Positions 26,977 to 35,200 of a stretch of 64,000 nt of DNA are shown piece after piece. The DNA comes from Flexistipes sinusarabici DSM 4947 (GTDB taxonomy: Bacteria; Chrysiogenota; Deferribacteres; Deferribacterales; Flexistipitaceae), in NCBI RefSeq assembly GCF_000218625.1, contig NC_015672.1, positions 2,145,451-2,209,450 on the forward strand. Direction: 5' to 3'. The position numbers and the translations under genes were made by a program. The notes under the pieces were generated by a model. The model saw nothing but the letters and a program-made list of their open reading frames with translations, was not told where the DNA came from and made no database searches. Within the stretch, counting starts at the first letter, position 1. Each line of letters starts with the position of its first letter.

Positions 26977-28101
26977 TTATTCGAGGATGTCTACAAGGTT
27001 GAGCCAGAAATAAACAGCATCGCCAGCCGACTTATCAGAAAGGGAAAAATCCCTGTTATGCAACGGGGCATTGTTCTGATTGGTTCTGGTACCCAGTTTG
27101 AAAAATATTCCGGGAGTTATCTGCTGATAACATGCAAAATCCTCACCCGTGAGGGAGAGTCTGTCATCATCCATAAGTTCCAATTTTTCCAGAACACGGT
27201 TAAGCTTGCCTCCGATCTCTTTTGATAAAGACTTATCATTGTGTACCGGTGAAATACCTTCATGGATATCAACATATGTAAAAACGTTGTGAAAAAGAGA
27301 AATGGATTCAGCGAGAACTCTTAAATTATCGTTGATAACAGCGGCTGCTTCATCATCAAAAAAACGGAAAGTTCCTGAAAGAGTAGCCTTCTCCGGCAAA
27401 ACATTTGCTATATCCCCCGCCTGCATTTTCCCAACTGATACAAGCGCATTCAGAGTAGGATCGATTTTTCTGGAAACGATATTCTGCAACCTGCAGACAA
27501 AATCCGAAGCTGCCACCACAACGTCACTGCCTTTATGAGGATAAGCTGCATGAGTGGAATCTCCTTTTATTGTCACATCAAAGAAGTTGGCTCCGGCCAT
27601 CATATTCCCTGTTTTTAAACCTACGACTCCTTTATCCAGCTCAGGATCCACATGTATTCCGTAAACTTCATTTACCCCTTCCATAGCACCGTTCTTTATC
27701 ATAAAGTTTGCCCCTGAAATATTTTCTTCAGCAGGCTGAAAAATGATTCTCAAATTAACTTTCGGCTTTATTCCTCTGTCAAAGAGAATCTTTACAAGAG
27801 ACAGCAGTGCAGCTGTATGCAGATGGTGACCGCATATATGCTTATACTTTTCCCCACTGGAATCCAAAGGCAGAGCATCTATATCCGCTCTTAACGCAAC
27901 GGTTTTACTGCTTTCAAAATCAAGGTGAAAGAAACACCCCGGCTCGGTCACCTTTATATCATTTACACCGCTTTTGGTAAGGTAATTTACAATATAATCA
28001 GTCGTCTTGTATTCTTTAAACGAAGGTTCAGGTATTTTCTCCAAGTCGTGCAGTACTTTTGTTATCTCTGCTTCATATTTTTCCAAAAAATTATAGTCCA
28101 T
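26977..28101 (-). CDS. M20-family metallo-amidohydrolase
   Basis: From the ATG at 28101 (GAGGG upstream) this is 374 residues. M20 motifs are visible: ALRADIDALPL, ICGHHLHTAALLS, FQPAEENISGA, YGIHVDPEL and the final PLHNRDFS histidine. These predict a two-metal hydrolase of N-acyl amino acids or hippurate-type amides. The usual GHDGHTA segment reads GHHLHTA, so the conserved Asp is replaced, which may shift metal binding. The dimerisation domain (about 175-290) is present. Substrate is not evident and neighbours do not help. Confidence 0.85.
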   Translation of the reverse strand: MDYNFLEKYEAEITKVLHDLEKIPEPSFKEYKTTDYIVNYLTKSGVNDIKVTEPGCFFHLDFESSKTVALRADIDALPLDSSGEKYKHICGHHLHTAALLSLVKILFDRGIKPKVNLRIIFQPAEENISGANFMIKNGAMEGVNEVYGIHVDPELDKGVVGLKTGNMMAGANFFDVTIKGDSTHAAYPHKGSDVVVAASDFVCRLQNIVSRKIDPTLNALVSVGKMQAGDIANVLPEKATLSGTFRFFDDEAAAVINDNLRVLAESISLFHNVFTYVDIHEGISPVHNDKSLSKEIGGKLNRVLEKLELMDDDRLSLTGEDFACYQQITPGIFFKLGTRTNQNNAPLHNRDFSLSDKSAGDAVYFWLNLVDILE

Positions 28102-28376
28102 AGTTTCCCTCTGATTTTTATTAATCAACGCCGGCGGCAAAAATGTGCATTTGCCATAACAACGGTATTACAAAACGACTTTTAGCACCACGAATAAAAT
28201 TTATCAAGTTGAAACACTATGAATAGTGAGAGAGTGAGATGGTGAGGTAGTGAAGTAGAGGGCTAAGTAACGTTGAACCCTGAACATTGAACTTTGAGTT
28301 CATGGCTATTCTGGCATCACCCCAAAAATCATATAAAAGTATTGTTTTACATATACTTAGCTAACATGACACTAAT

Positions 28377-28566
28377 TTCAATGTAATTTGCACAAATGAA
28401 GCAGCCGATGTCTGAGAAACGTACTGCCGGTTAGCGGTCACACCCTGTGTTGGAAAGTAAAGTGGATAAATATTTGCAAATAAAAACAATTATGAGAGGA
28501 GGGTGTAGACGGTTAGCGGCAGTAGTTTCGAGTTTCGGCTGCGAAATGCGTGCAAATTACATTGAA
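28377..28566. repeat. Inner 190-base element with perfect 17-base terminal inverted repeats
   Basis: TTCAATGTAATTTGCAC and its exact reverse complement bound the segment. A second, imperfect inner inverted repeat follows (TACTGCCGGTTAGCGGTCAC against GTGTAGACGGTTAGCGGCAG), which would make a long hairpin. Confidence 0.6.
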
Positions 28567-28639
28567 AAATATTTGCACTGCTAGCATCGTTCGAAAACCG
28601 ATTGGCAGCTATGTAAATAGCTAAATTGAATGTTTGACA

Positions 28640-28671
28640 ACATATTTACCAGTCTAAAAGCCTGGTGCTAG
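28640..28671. repeat. ACCAGTC/GACTGGT dispersed repeat
   Basis: This 32-base segment matches the reverse complement of 53995-54026 with one difference. The core of the other copy is the palindrome ACCAGTCTTTTAGACTGGT. Confidence 0.6.
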
Positions 28672-28788
28672 ACGAAGTCAATCAATTTGTGTACACAATA
28701 AAAAATGGGGTGACTTCAGATGGCTATTATGTTGTAAATTCCGGATTTGTATGATAATTTTATATTAAGACATCACAGGAGGAATCTT

Positions 28789-30165
28789 TTGTCTAAACAG
28801 GAACTTTACAGTCAAATTCCCCAGATGCACGAAATCATGGAACAGCTCAGCAGCCACAACTATAACAGAAGTGTTGTTAAATACTGTGCTGACAAAGTCC
28901 TTTCAAATCTCCGGGAAAAAATTTCAGAAGGAAAAATCGATATTATCGACAAGGACAAGGTGATAAATAATATAATGTCATCCTGTGAAAACTTTATACA
29001 GGGCTCTCTAAAAAAAGTGATAAATGCCACAGGCATTGTAATACATACAAATCTCGGTCGCTCTCCTCTATCCGGCGATTTATTTAAAAAAAGCATGGAG
29101 ACTGTATGCGGATACTCCAATCTTGAGTATGATATTGACGCAGGAAACAGAGGGGACAGATATCACCACCTCTCTGAATATTTAAGATATCTTACCGGGG
29201 CAGAAGATGCTCTTATACTGAACAATAATGCAGCTGCAGTTTTCCTCATACTGAACACATTTGCTGAAAACCGTGAAAGCATCGTCTCCAGGGGAGAGCT
29301 TGTAGAAATAGGCGGCAGCTTCAGAATACCCGAAGTGATGAGAAAGAGCGGAGCAAGACTGCAGGAAGTAGGTACTACAAACAAAACAAAAATTACCGAT
29401 TACGAAAATGCGGTCAGTCCCGAAACATCGGTTATAATGAAAGTGCATAAAAGTAATTATATAATAAAAGGATTTACAGAGGAACCCCCATGTGAACAAA
29501 TCTGTCAACTGGCTGATAAAAATGATCTGATAAGTTATTATGATTTGGGAAGCGGCTTGATATCCGATTTCAGTCTCAAATTCTGCGATGAGCCGCCGGT
29601 GAAAGATGTTATCGATAAAGGTTTTGATTTGGTAAGCTTCAGCGGTGATAAGCTCTTAGGCGGCGTTCAGGCAGGTATCATCGCAGGCAAAAAACATCTG
29701 ATTGACAAATTAAAAGGAAATCAGCTGATGCGTATGCTGCGGGTGGATAAAATTACACTTTCACTCCTTCAAAATATTTTAAAGGAATATATAAATGAAG
29801 ATTACGAAAAAATCAGAACACTAAGAATGTTTAATGAAAATCTGGATTCTTTAAAATCAAGGAGCGATGATCTGGCACGGATTATTAACAATCTGAACCC
29901 TGATTTGAAATTGGAAATAGTCCAGGTCACTTCATTCACCGGCGGTGGCAGCTGTCCGATGCAGGAAATAAACTCCTATGCCGTACAGCTGAATACAGGC
30001 AGCATAAGTGAAGCTGAAATTGAAAAACATCTGAGGGAATTCTCACCGCCCGTTATCTGCCGAACGGCAGATAAGAAGATCATACTAGATCTGCGTACAA
30101 TTTCTAAAGAGGAATATGAGGATATTGCCGGAGGAATAGATTGGGCCGTCAAAATGTCATTGTAG
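28789..30165 (+). CDS. selA: L-seryl-tRNA(Sec) selenium transferase
   Basis: The 458-residue PLP enzyme has the lysine in SFSGDKLLGGVQAG, the N-terminal tRNA-binding domain and the conserved NATGIVIHTNLGRSPLS. It converts Ser-tRNA(Sec) to Sec-tRNA(Sec) using selenophosphate. I chose the TTG at 28789, six bases after a strong AGGAGG, over an upstream start at 28747 that lacks one. It overlaps selB by 25 bases. Together with selB here and selD at 40052 this shows a complete decoding route apart from the tRNA gene, which I did not find in the window. Confidence 0.95.
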   Translation: MSKQELYSQIPQMHEIMEQLSSHNYNRSVVKYCADKVLSNLREKISEGKIDIIDKDKVINNIMSSCENFIQGSLKKVINATGIVIHTNLGRSPLSGDLFKKSMETVCGYSNLEYDIDAGNRGDRYHHLSEYLRYLTGAEDALILNNNAAAVFLILNTFAENRESIVSRGELVEIGGSFRIPEVMRKSGARLQEVGTTNKTKITDYENAVSPETSVIMKVHKSNYIIKGFTEEPPCEQICQLADKNDLISYYDLGSGLISDFSLKFCDEPPVKDVIDKGFDLVSFSGDKLLGGVQAGIIAGKKHLIDKLKGNQLMRMLRVDKITLSLLQNILKEYINEDYEKIRTLRMFNENLDSLKSRSDDLARIINNLNPDLKLEIVQVTSFTGGGSCPMQEINSYAVQLNTGSISEAEIEKHLREFSPPVICRTADKKIILDLRTISKEEYEDIAGGIDWAVKMSL

Positions 30166-32006
30166 GAACAGCGGGACATATAGACCACGGCAAATCAGCC
30201 CTGGTTGAACGGTTAACGGGAGTTCATCCGGACAGGTTCAAAGAAGAACAGGAAAGAGGCATAACGCTGGATCTCGGATTTGCAGCTCTTGAAATTGATG
30301 AAACAACAATCTCTTTTGTGGACGTTCCCGGTCATGAAAAACTCATCAGAAACATGATAGCAGGAGCCACCGGCATAGATATTATTTTATTTGCCGTAGA
30401 TGCAACAGAAGGTATAAAACCTCAAACCATTGAACATGCTGATATCCTTTCTGTCTTAAATATTGAAACACTGATAGTCGTGCTGACAAAAGCCGATAAA
30501 GTGAGTGAAGCCCTTCTAAACAGACGGTTGTCTGAAGCAAGGGAGTTTTTTAACCGATTTACCTACCCTTATAAAAGGTTTTTAACAGTAAGTATATACG
30601 AGCAACACTCCATCGATAATCTGAAAAAAACACTGTATGAGTGCTCCGGGTTGATAAGCAGCAGGTATACATCCCATGATTTTCTTATGAGAATAGACAG
30701 AAGTTTTTCTGTAAAAGGCGCCGGTACTGTTGTAACGGGCAGCTGTATAACCGGTCAGATAAAAACAGGTGATGATATAGAAATACTCCCCGCCGGGATT
30801 CAAACAAAAGTGAAAAACATACAGGTACATTCTAAAAATTCCCTTTCAGCTTCTGCCGGAGACAGAGCGGCATTAAACGTTACAGGAGTGGATAAGAACA
30901 ACGTTCACCGGGGAGATATTGCGGCGGCACCGAAAGTGTTTTCACCTGCGGCATCTTTTTATGCGAGGCTAAAGACATTCAGCAGTATATCAAAAAAAGA
31001 TGTTATAAAACATAATAAATCATACAGATTTCTTATAGGCACCTATGCGGGAGAAGCCAAAATTATACTGCTGGGAAAAAAATCATTAAATGCCGGGGAA
31101 AGTGCACTATGTAAAATTGTCCCTGATAAATCTTATACTCCTCTATTCGGTGAAGCATTCTTTCTACGGAGTTTAAGCCCTCAGATTACCGTTGCAGGTG
31201 GAAAGGTTTTGTCCATAACCAATTTCGGTCTGGCTAAAAATAACCTGCTCACTCTCCTCAGCTGTATGGAAAACGGGAAAGCGGAAGAAGCTTTCAAAGT
31301 ACTGGAAACCAACATTGAAGGGACATTCGATATCCCAACTCTGATACAGTTTACGGATAAAAAAAGCGACGAGATAAAACATCTTATAAAAAAATATTTT
31401 ATTTCAGCCGGCAGAACAGTGACACCCAGAAAATACTTTTCAAAAATAACAGATATGGCAAAAGAGGAGATATATTCCGGCAAAACATTATCGTTGAGCG
31501 GTTATCACAAATATTTTAAAAACAGTGAGAATATCTGGAAGATATTCAGGGAAAATCTCATACGCCTTGCTGAAAAAAACGGTTATACATACGAAAACGA
31601 AAAAATTTTTAAAAAGAGAAAGTCGGAACACGAAAAACTTGCTGATGAAATCTATGAAAAAATGTCTCAGGATGTGTCCCTAAGCAATGCCGCAAATTTG
31701 TCAAGCTTTTTAAATATTTCCGAAAAAGCGGCGGCAAATGCACTCACCATACTGGCTAACAAAGGAAAAGTCAAAAAGCTGGATGAAAAAAATTTCATCA
31801 GAACGGATATTTTTGATAATTTTATTCAGCTTGCTGTAAAAACCGCAAAGAAAGAGCAGTATATCGATCTGAAAAAAGCAAAAACAATTATTAAGGCACC
31901 GCGGAAAATCCTTATCCCTTTAATCGAACAGCTTGACAAAACGGGCTTATTTACTAATAAAGATAACAAACGGTATTTAAAGGGGGATGAAACTGCAGAA
32001 TTTTGA
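30141..32006 (+). CDS. selB: Selenocysteine-specific elongation factor
   Basis: The 621-residue protein has an EF-Tu-like GTPase domain (GTAGHIDHGKSALVERLTG, DVPGHEKLIRNM, TKAD), two beta-barrel domains and C-terminal winged-helix domains that bind the SECIS hairpin in mRNA. It brings Sec-tRNA to in-frame UGA codons. A TTG start at 30141 follows GGAGG by seven bases inside selA, so translation is coupled. The frame overlaps the next gene, dprA, by 20 bases. Confidence 0.95.
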   Translation: MGRQNVIVGTAGHIDHGKSALVERLTGVHPDRFKEEQERGITLDLGFAALEIDETTISFVDVPGHEKLIRNMIAGATGIDIILFAVDATEGIKPQTIEHADILSVLNIETLIVVLTKADKVSEALLNRRLSEAREFFNRFTYPYKRFLTVSIYEQHSIDNLKKTLYECSGLISSRYTSHDFLMRIDRSFSVKGAGTVVTGSCITGQIKTGDDIEILPAGIQTKVKNIQVHSKNSLSASAGDRAALNVTGVDKNNVHRGDIAAAPKVFSPAASFYARLKTFSSISKKDVIKHNKSYRFLIGTYAGEAKIILLGKKSLNAGESALCKIVPDKSYTPLFGEAFFLRSLSPQITVAGGKVLSITNFGLAKNNLLTLLSCMENGKAEEAFKVLETNIEGTFDIPTLIQFTDKKSDEIKHLIKKYFISAGRTVTPRKYFSKITDMAKEEIYSGKTLSLSGYHKYFKNSENIWKIFRENLIRLAEKNGYTYENEKIFKKRKSEHEKLADEIYEKMSQDVSLSNAANLSSFLNISEKAAANALTILANKGKVKKLDEKNFIRTDIFDNFIQLAVKTAKKEQYIDLKKAKTIIKAPRKILIPLIEQLDKTGLFTNKDNKRYLKGDETAEF

Positions 32007-32898
32007 TTTGATAGAGCAGTACCTCGCTTTAAAAAGTATCAAAGGTATCTCGGATAATTCGATAAATTCTCTTGTCAAAAAAGCGGGCAGCCTTGACGGT
32101 GTTTTCAATATGGACTCAGAAACATTAAGCAACGCCGGTTTCAGCAGTAATCAAATCACCTCAATTAAGAACTACGCTGTAGAGAAAACATTTCTCAACA
32201 ATGAACTGGAAAAAATCAGAAAATATAAAATAAGAATGATTCTGCGGGAAGATGACCTTTATCCGGCTTTGTTAAAGGAAATAAATTCTCCTCCAGCTTA
32301 TCTGTATACATACGGGGATATCAGTGTACTGGAGAATCCGTCCATTGCAGTTGTAGGGGCAAGGAAATGCAGTAAAAGCGCTAAAGAATTCGCATTCGAA
32401 CTATCAGTTGAACTTGCTGAAATCGGATTTAATGTCGTAAGCGGTTTTGCTGCCGGTATAGATATCAATGCCCATCTCGGTGCAATTAGCAAAGGGCACA
32501 CAACAGCCGTTTTTGGCAACGGTCTGTTAAAGGTTTATCCCGGCTACAACAAAAAGTATATGAAAGATATTCTGAAAAACGGCTGCATAATCTCCGAGTT
32601 TCCTCTTGAAGAGGAGCCTCTGGCAATCAATTTCCCAAAAAGAAACAGAATCATAAGCGGTTTGTCACTGGGAGTAATTGTAGTGGAAGCTTCGGAAAAA
32701 AGCGGCTCACTTATTACTGCACGCTATGCTGTTGAAAATAACAGAGAGGTATTTGCCGTACCGGCATGGCCGAAAAACCACAACAGCGCCACAAACAAAC
32801 TCCTGAAAAATGGAGCGAAACTAACGGAAAATTATATGGATGTTGTGGAGGAGTTTGCAAGATTCCTAAATTTTCCAAAAACTTTAAGATTGCATTAG
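31987..32898 (+). pseudogene. dprA: dprA, 5' part, cut by an IS element
   Basis: Residues 1-298 are a DprA/Smf protein: an N-terminal helical region and a Rossmann fold with VVGARKCSKSA, VSGFAAGIDINAHLGA, FGNGL, SEFPL, FPKRNRIISGLS and EASEKSGSLITARYA. The last five codons (TLRLH) are read from the end of the IS. The missing winged-helix end is the frame at 34505. DprA loads RecA on incoming single-stranded DNA in transformation. The fragment keeps the whole Rossmann fold and could retain partial activity, but it is separated from its C-terminal domain. Confidence 0.9.
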
Positions 32899-34500
32899 GA
32901 GTTGCAAGCCACCTTTAAGATGTTGTAGATTAAGGTTTTAAGAAAACAAAAACCACAACCAAAAAGGTGACTTACAATGAGCAAACTAAACTACAAATTA
33001 GAAAGAAGCAATGATAAAATTACCCCATTTGGTGGAATATCTTTGTTAATCCCACTGTTAGATAAGATGGGCATCCGAGATTTCCTTGATAAAGAACTTG
33101 ATCATCCAGGCTCTAACAGAGGCAAACCGCCATCTTCTAAAATAATTCCTGTTATTCTATCGATGATATGCGGTGGCAGGAGTTTCAGTGATATCGACAA
33201 ACTTTCTTTTGATAAGGTTTTAAGCTATATCAGCGGTATTGAAGATATCCCGGATAGTTCCAGCATCAGTAGGTATTTTTCAAAAACAGAAAGCATGTTG
33301 GATGAAGTAGCAGTTAATAAAACAATCAGCAAACTGGGCAGTCTCAACTATAAAATAGTGAAAGATGCTTTAAAAAGAGAAAATTTATTTTCAGTTACTC
33401 TGGATCAGGACGCCACTTATGCAAAGGTGTATAAAAGGGATGCCAAGTATTGTTATAAGAAATTTAAAGCATACAGTTCTATGACGTGTTTTATAGGAGA
33501 GAGCGGTTATTGTATAGACGAGGAATTTCGGGAAGGCAATGTAAGTGCCCAGGTTGGCATACTTGAACAGCTTCAGAGAGTCCATAAATATCTTGAATCT
33601 TGTGGTATAGAAGTATCCAATGTTCGTAATGATTCTGCCGGTTACCAATCTAAAGTATTGAATTACTGTTTTGATAACGATTTAACGTTTTTTATAGGAG
33701 GTGACCTTGATAGTTCAGTTCGTAAAGGAATAAATCATATACCATCTGATTCATGGAAAAGATATAGAAATAGGTATGGAGATGAAAGCGATAATGAGGA
33801 AATAGCAGAGTTTATTCACTGTATGGAAAACACTAAGGAGAGTTTCCGTATAATAGTTGTTCGTAAGAAAATTGAGTCAGACAACCCCACAGTTCCGGAG
33901 CTTCTTGGTGATAAATATGAATATCGTGTTATTGCAACTAATTCAAAACTGGATGCAGAAAAGGTGGTACATTTTTATAATTTGCGCGGTGTTTGTGAAT
34001 ACAATATAAAAGAAGCAAAGTATGGTTTTAATTTAAAAAGCTTTCCTTCGGGTAATCTTGCGGGTAACGGCTTATGGTTTAAGACAGGAATACTGGCATA
34101 TAATCTGATTATGTACCTCAAACGAATCATAATGGGAGGTGTCTATAAAAATAAAGAGATGGGTAGTATACGTTATCAGGTCATATCTATAGCGGGGAAA
34201 CTTGTGTCCCACGGCGGTAATAAACTGAAGTTGTGCTGCAGTGTGGATATGTTCAAAAAAATGGAACAGTGGAGGACAGAATGTTTAACGTTGTGACCTT
34301 TTTTCTTTACTTATGTTAACTTTGTGGACAATTCAGGCAATAGGCAGTATTGCTGTGTCTAAAAACGGTGTAAATGGAGAAAATTTATGCTTTAGTAAAG
34401 TATGAATGAAGTAATATTTGGAAAATCTTTTCTTGTATTTTAAAAACAACAGGAAAAATATCAAAATCGGAGTTTGTTATTTTCTAATGCAAAATTAAAG
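32882..34500. mobile_element. IS1380-family insertion sequence inside dprA
   Basis: Ends read CTTTAAGATTGCATTAGGA on the left and, on the opposite strand, CTTTAATTTTGCATTAGAA on the right, an imperfect terminal inverted repeat. Five A flank each side (32877-32881 and 34501-34505), giving an apparent 5-base target duplication, though a run of A makes its exact length uncertain. Removing 1619 bases plus one A5 rejoins the two dprA halves in frame. The element carries one transposase gene. Confidence 0.8.
32977..34296 (+). CDS. IS1380-family transposase
   Basis: The 439-residue DDE transposase shows the first Asp in VTLDQDATYA and the second near VRNDSAGYQS. The last acidic residue is in the YNLRGVCEYNIKEAKYG motif, the family hallmark (YNQRG..EN.IKE.K.G). 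The length is normal, so it is probably intact. AAGGTGA precedes the ATG. Confidence 0.88.
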   Translation: MSKLNYKLERSNDKITPFGGISLLIPLLDKMGIRDFLDKELDHPGSNRGKPPSSKIIPVILSMICGGRSFSDIDKLSFDKVLSYISGIEDIPDSSSISRYFSKTESMLDEVAVNKTISKLGSLNYKIVKDALKRENLFSVTLDQDATYAKVYKRDAKYCYKKFKAYSSMTCFIGESGYCIDEEFREGNVSAQVGILEQLQRVHKYLESCGIEVSNVRNDSAGYQSKVLNYCFDNDLTFFIGGDLDSSVRKGINHIPSDSWKRYRNRYGDESDNEEIAEFIHCMENTKESFRIIVVRKKIESDNPTVPELLGDKYEYRVIATNSKLDAEKVVHFYNLRGVCEYNIKEAKYGFNLKSFPSGNLAGNGLWFKTGILAYNLIMYLKRIIMGGVYKNKEMGSIRYQVISIAGKLVSHGGNKLKLCCSVDMFKKMEQWRTECLTL

Positions 34501-34504
34501 AAAA

Positions 34505-34723
34505 ATGGTTGACAATAAAGATGATGACTATAATATTAATTTTGACTCGGACGAAGAAAAGGACATTTATAATATTTTAAAAACTGAACCGCTTTCAATA
34601 GACGAAATCTGCATGCATTCCGGTAAAAATGCTCCCAAGGTACTCACTACTTTATCAGGGATGGAATTGAAAGGTATGGTTCAGTACGATATGGACGGCA
34701 AATACTCAGTCAGGAGGATTTAA
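34505..34723 (+). pseudogene. dprA: dprA, 3' part (winged-helix domain)
   Basis: The 72-residue frame reads as the C-terminal winged-helix domain of DprA (DIYNILKTEPLSIDEICMHS, LSGMELKGMVQ). Joined to the 5' part after removal of the IS it gives ...FPKMVDNKDDD..., a 370-residue protein of normal DprA length. An ATG happens to sit at the junction, so a separate small protein could be made, but no ribosome binding site is visible. Confidence 0.88.
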
Positions 34724-35149
34724 ATGGATAAAATTGTTATAGCCTTAAATCTTATAATAGATTACATAGATACAGACGAAATAGTGAGTGAAAAGGATAT
34801 TACCGACTATCTTCAGAATACAGGTTTTGATGATTATGAAATAAGACAGACTCTTTCCATATTGAATTTCGGTGTTTACGACTCACCGAAAGCTATGCGT
34901 ATTTTCACTGTACCTGAGAAAAACAAAATTACGGAAAAAGCTCTCCAGTATCTTCAGAAACTCAATATGGCGGGAATTCTGGATTTTATTACACTTGATG
35001 AAATCATCGACAAATCACTTGAATCCTCAGATCAAAAAATCGACGTGGAGCAGATAAAACAGATAGCTCTTTACACTCTGCTTGAAAAAAAATCCTACAT
35101 TTTTAAAAACGACTACGAAAGAGACGAAGAAGATTATTATATACAGTAA
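34724..35149 (+). CDS. Smg/DUF494 family protein
   Basis: This 141-residue acidic protein starts directly after the dprA stop and precedes topA. The same order, dprA-smg-topA, is common in proteobacteria, and the sequence (IVIALNLIIDYI..DEIVSEKDITDYL, AMRIFTVPEKNKITEKALQY) fits the Smg/DUF494 family. Its molecular function is not established. Helices predominate, and there is no signal peptide or membrane segment. Confidence 0.8.
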   Translation: MDKIVIALNLIIDYIDTDEIVSEKDITDYLQNTGFDDYEIRQTLSILNFGVYDSPKAMRIFTVPEKNKITEKALQYLQKLNMAGILDFITLDEIIDKSLESSDQKIDVEQIKQIALYTLLEKKSYIFKNDYERDEEDYYIQ

Positions 35150-35200
35150 CAGAAAATCCAGTCTGATTCACATTATTTTAGAGGACGGGGTGCAGCTTCT

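Larger units (their letters stand above)
28311..28719. mobile_element. Non-coding inverted-repeat element with 9-base target duplication
   Basis: The direct repeat ATGGCTATT occurs at 28302-28310 and 28720-28728. It encloses a 409-base segment with imperfect inverted ends, CTGGCATCACCCCA on the left and TGGGGTGACTTCAG on the right. Inside is a second inverted repeat, TTCAATGTAATTTGCAC, at 28377-28393 and 28550-28566. No transposase is encoded, so this looks like a MITE, perhaps nested. The rest of 28102-28788 is near-repeat DNA up to 28300 and the selA leader; I see no gene there. Confidence 0.6.

Noticed and set aside
28141-28788. selC (tRNA-Sec) gene upstream of selA
   Set aside because: I looked for a long acceptor-variable arm structure and TTCGA-type loop; the inverted repeats here belong to the MITE-like element and no tRNA fold is evident.
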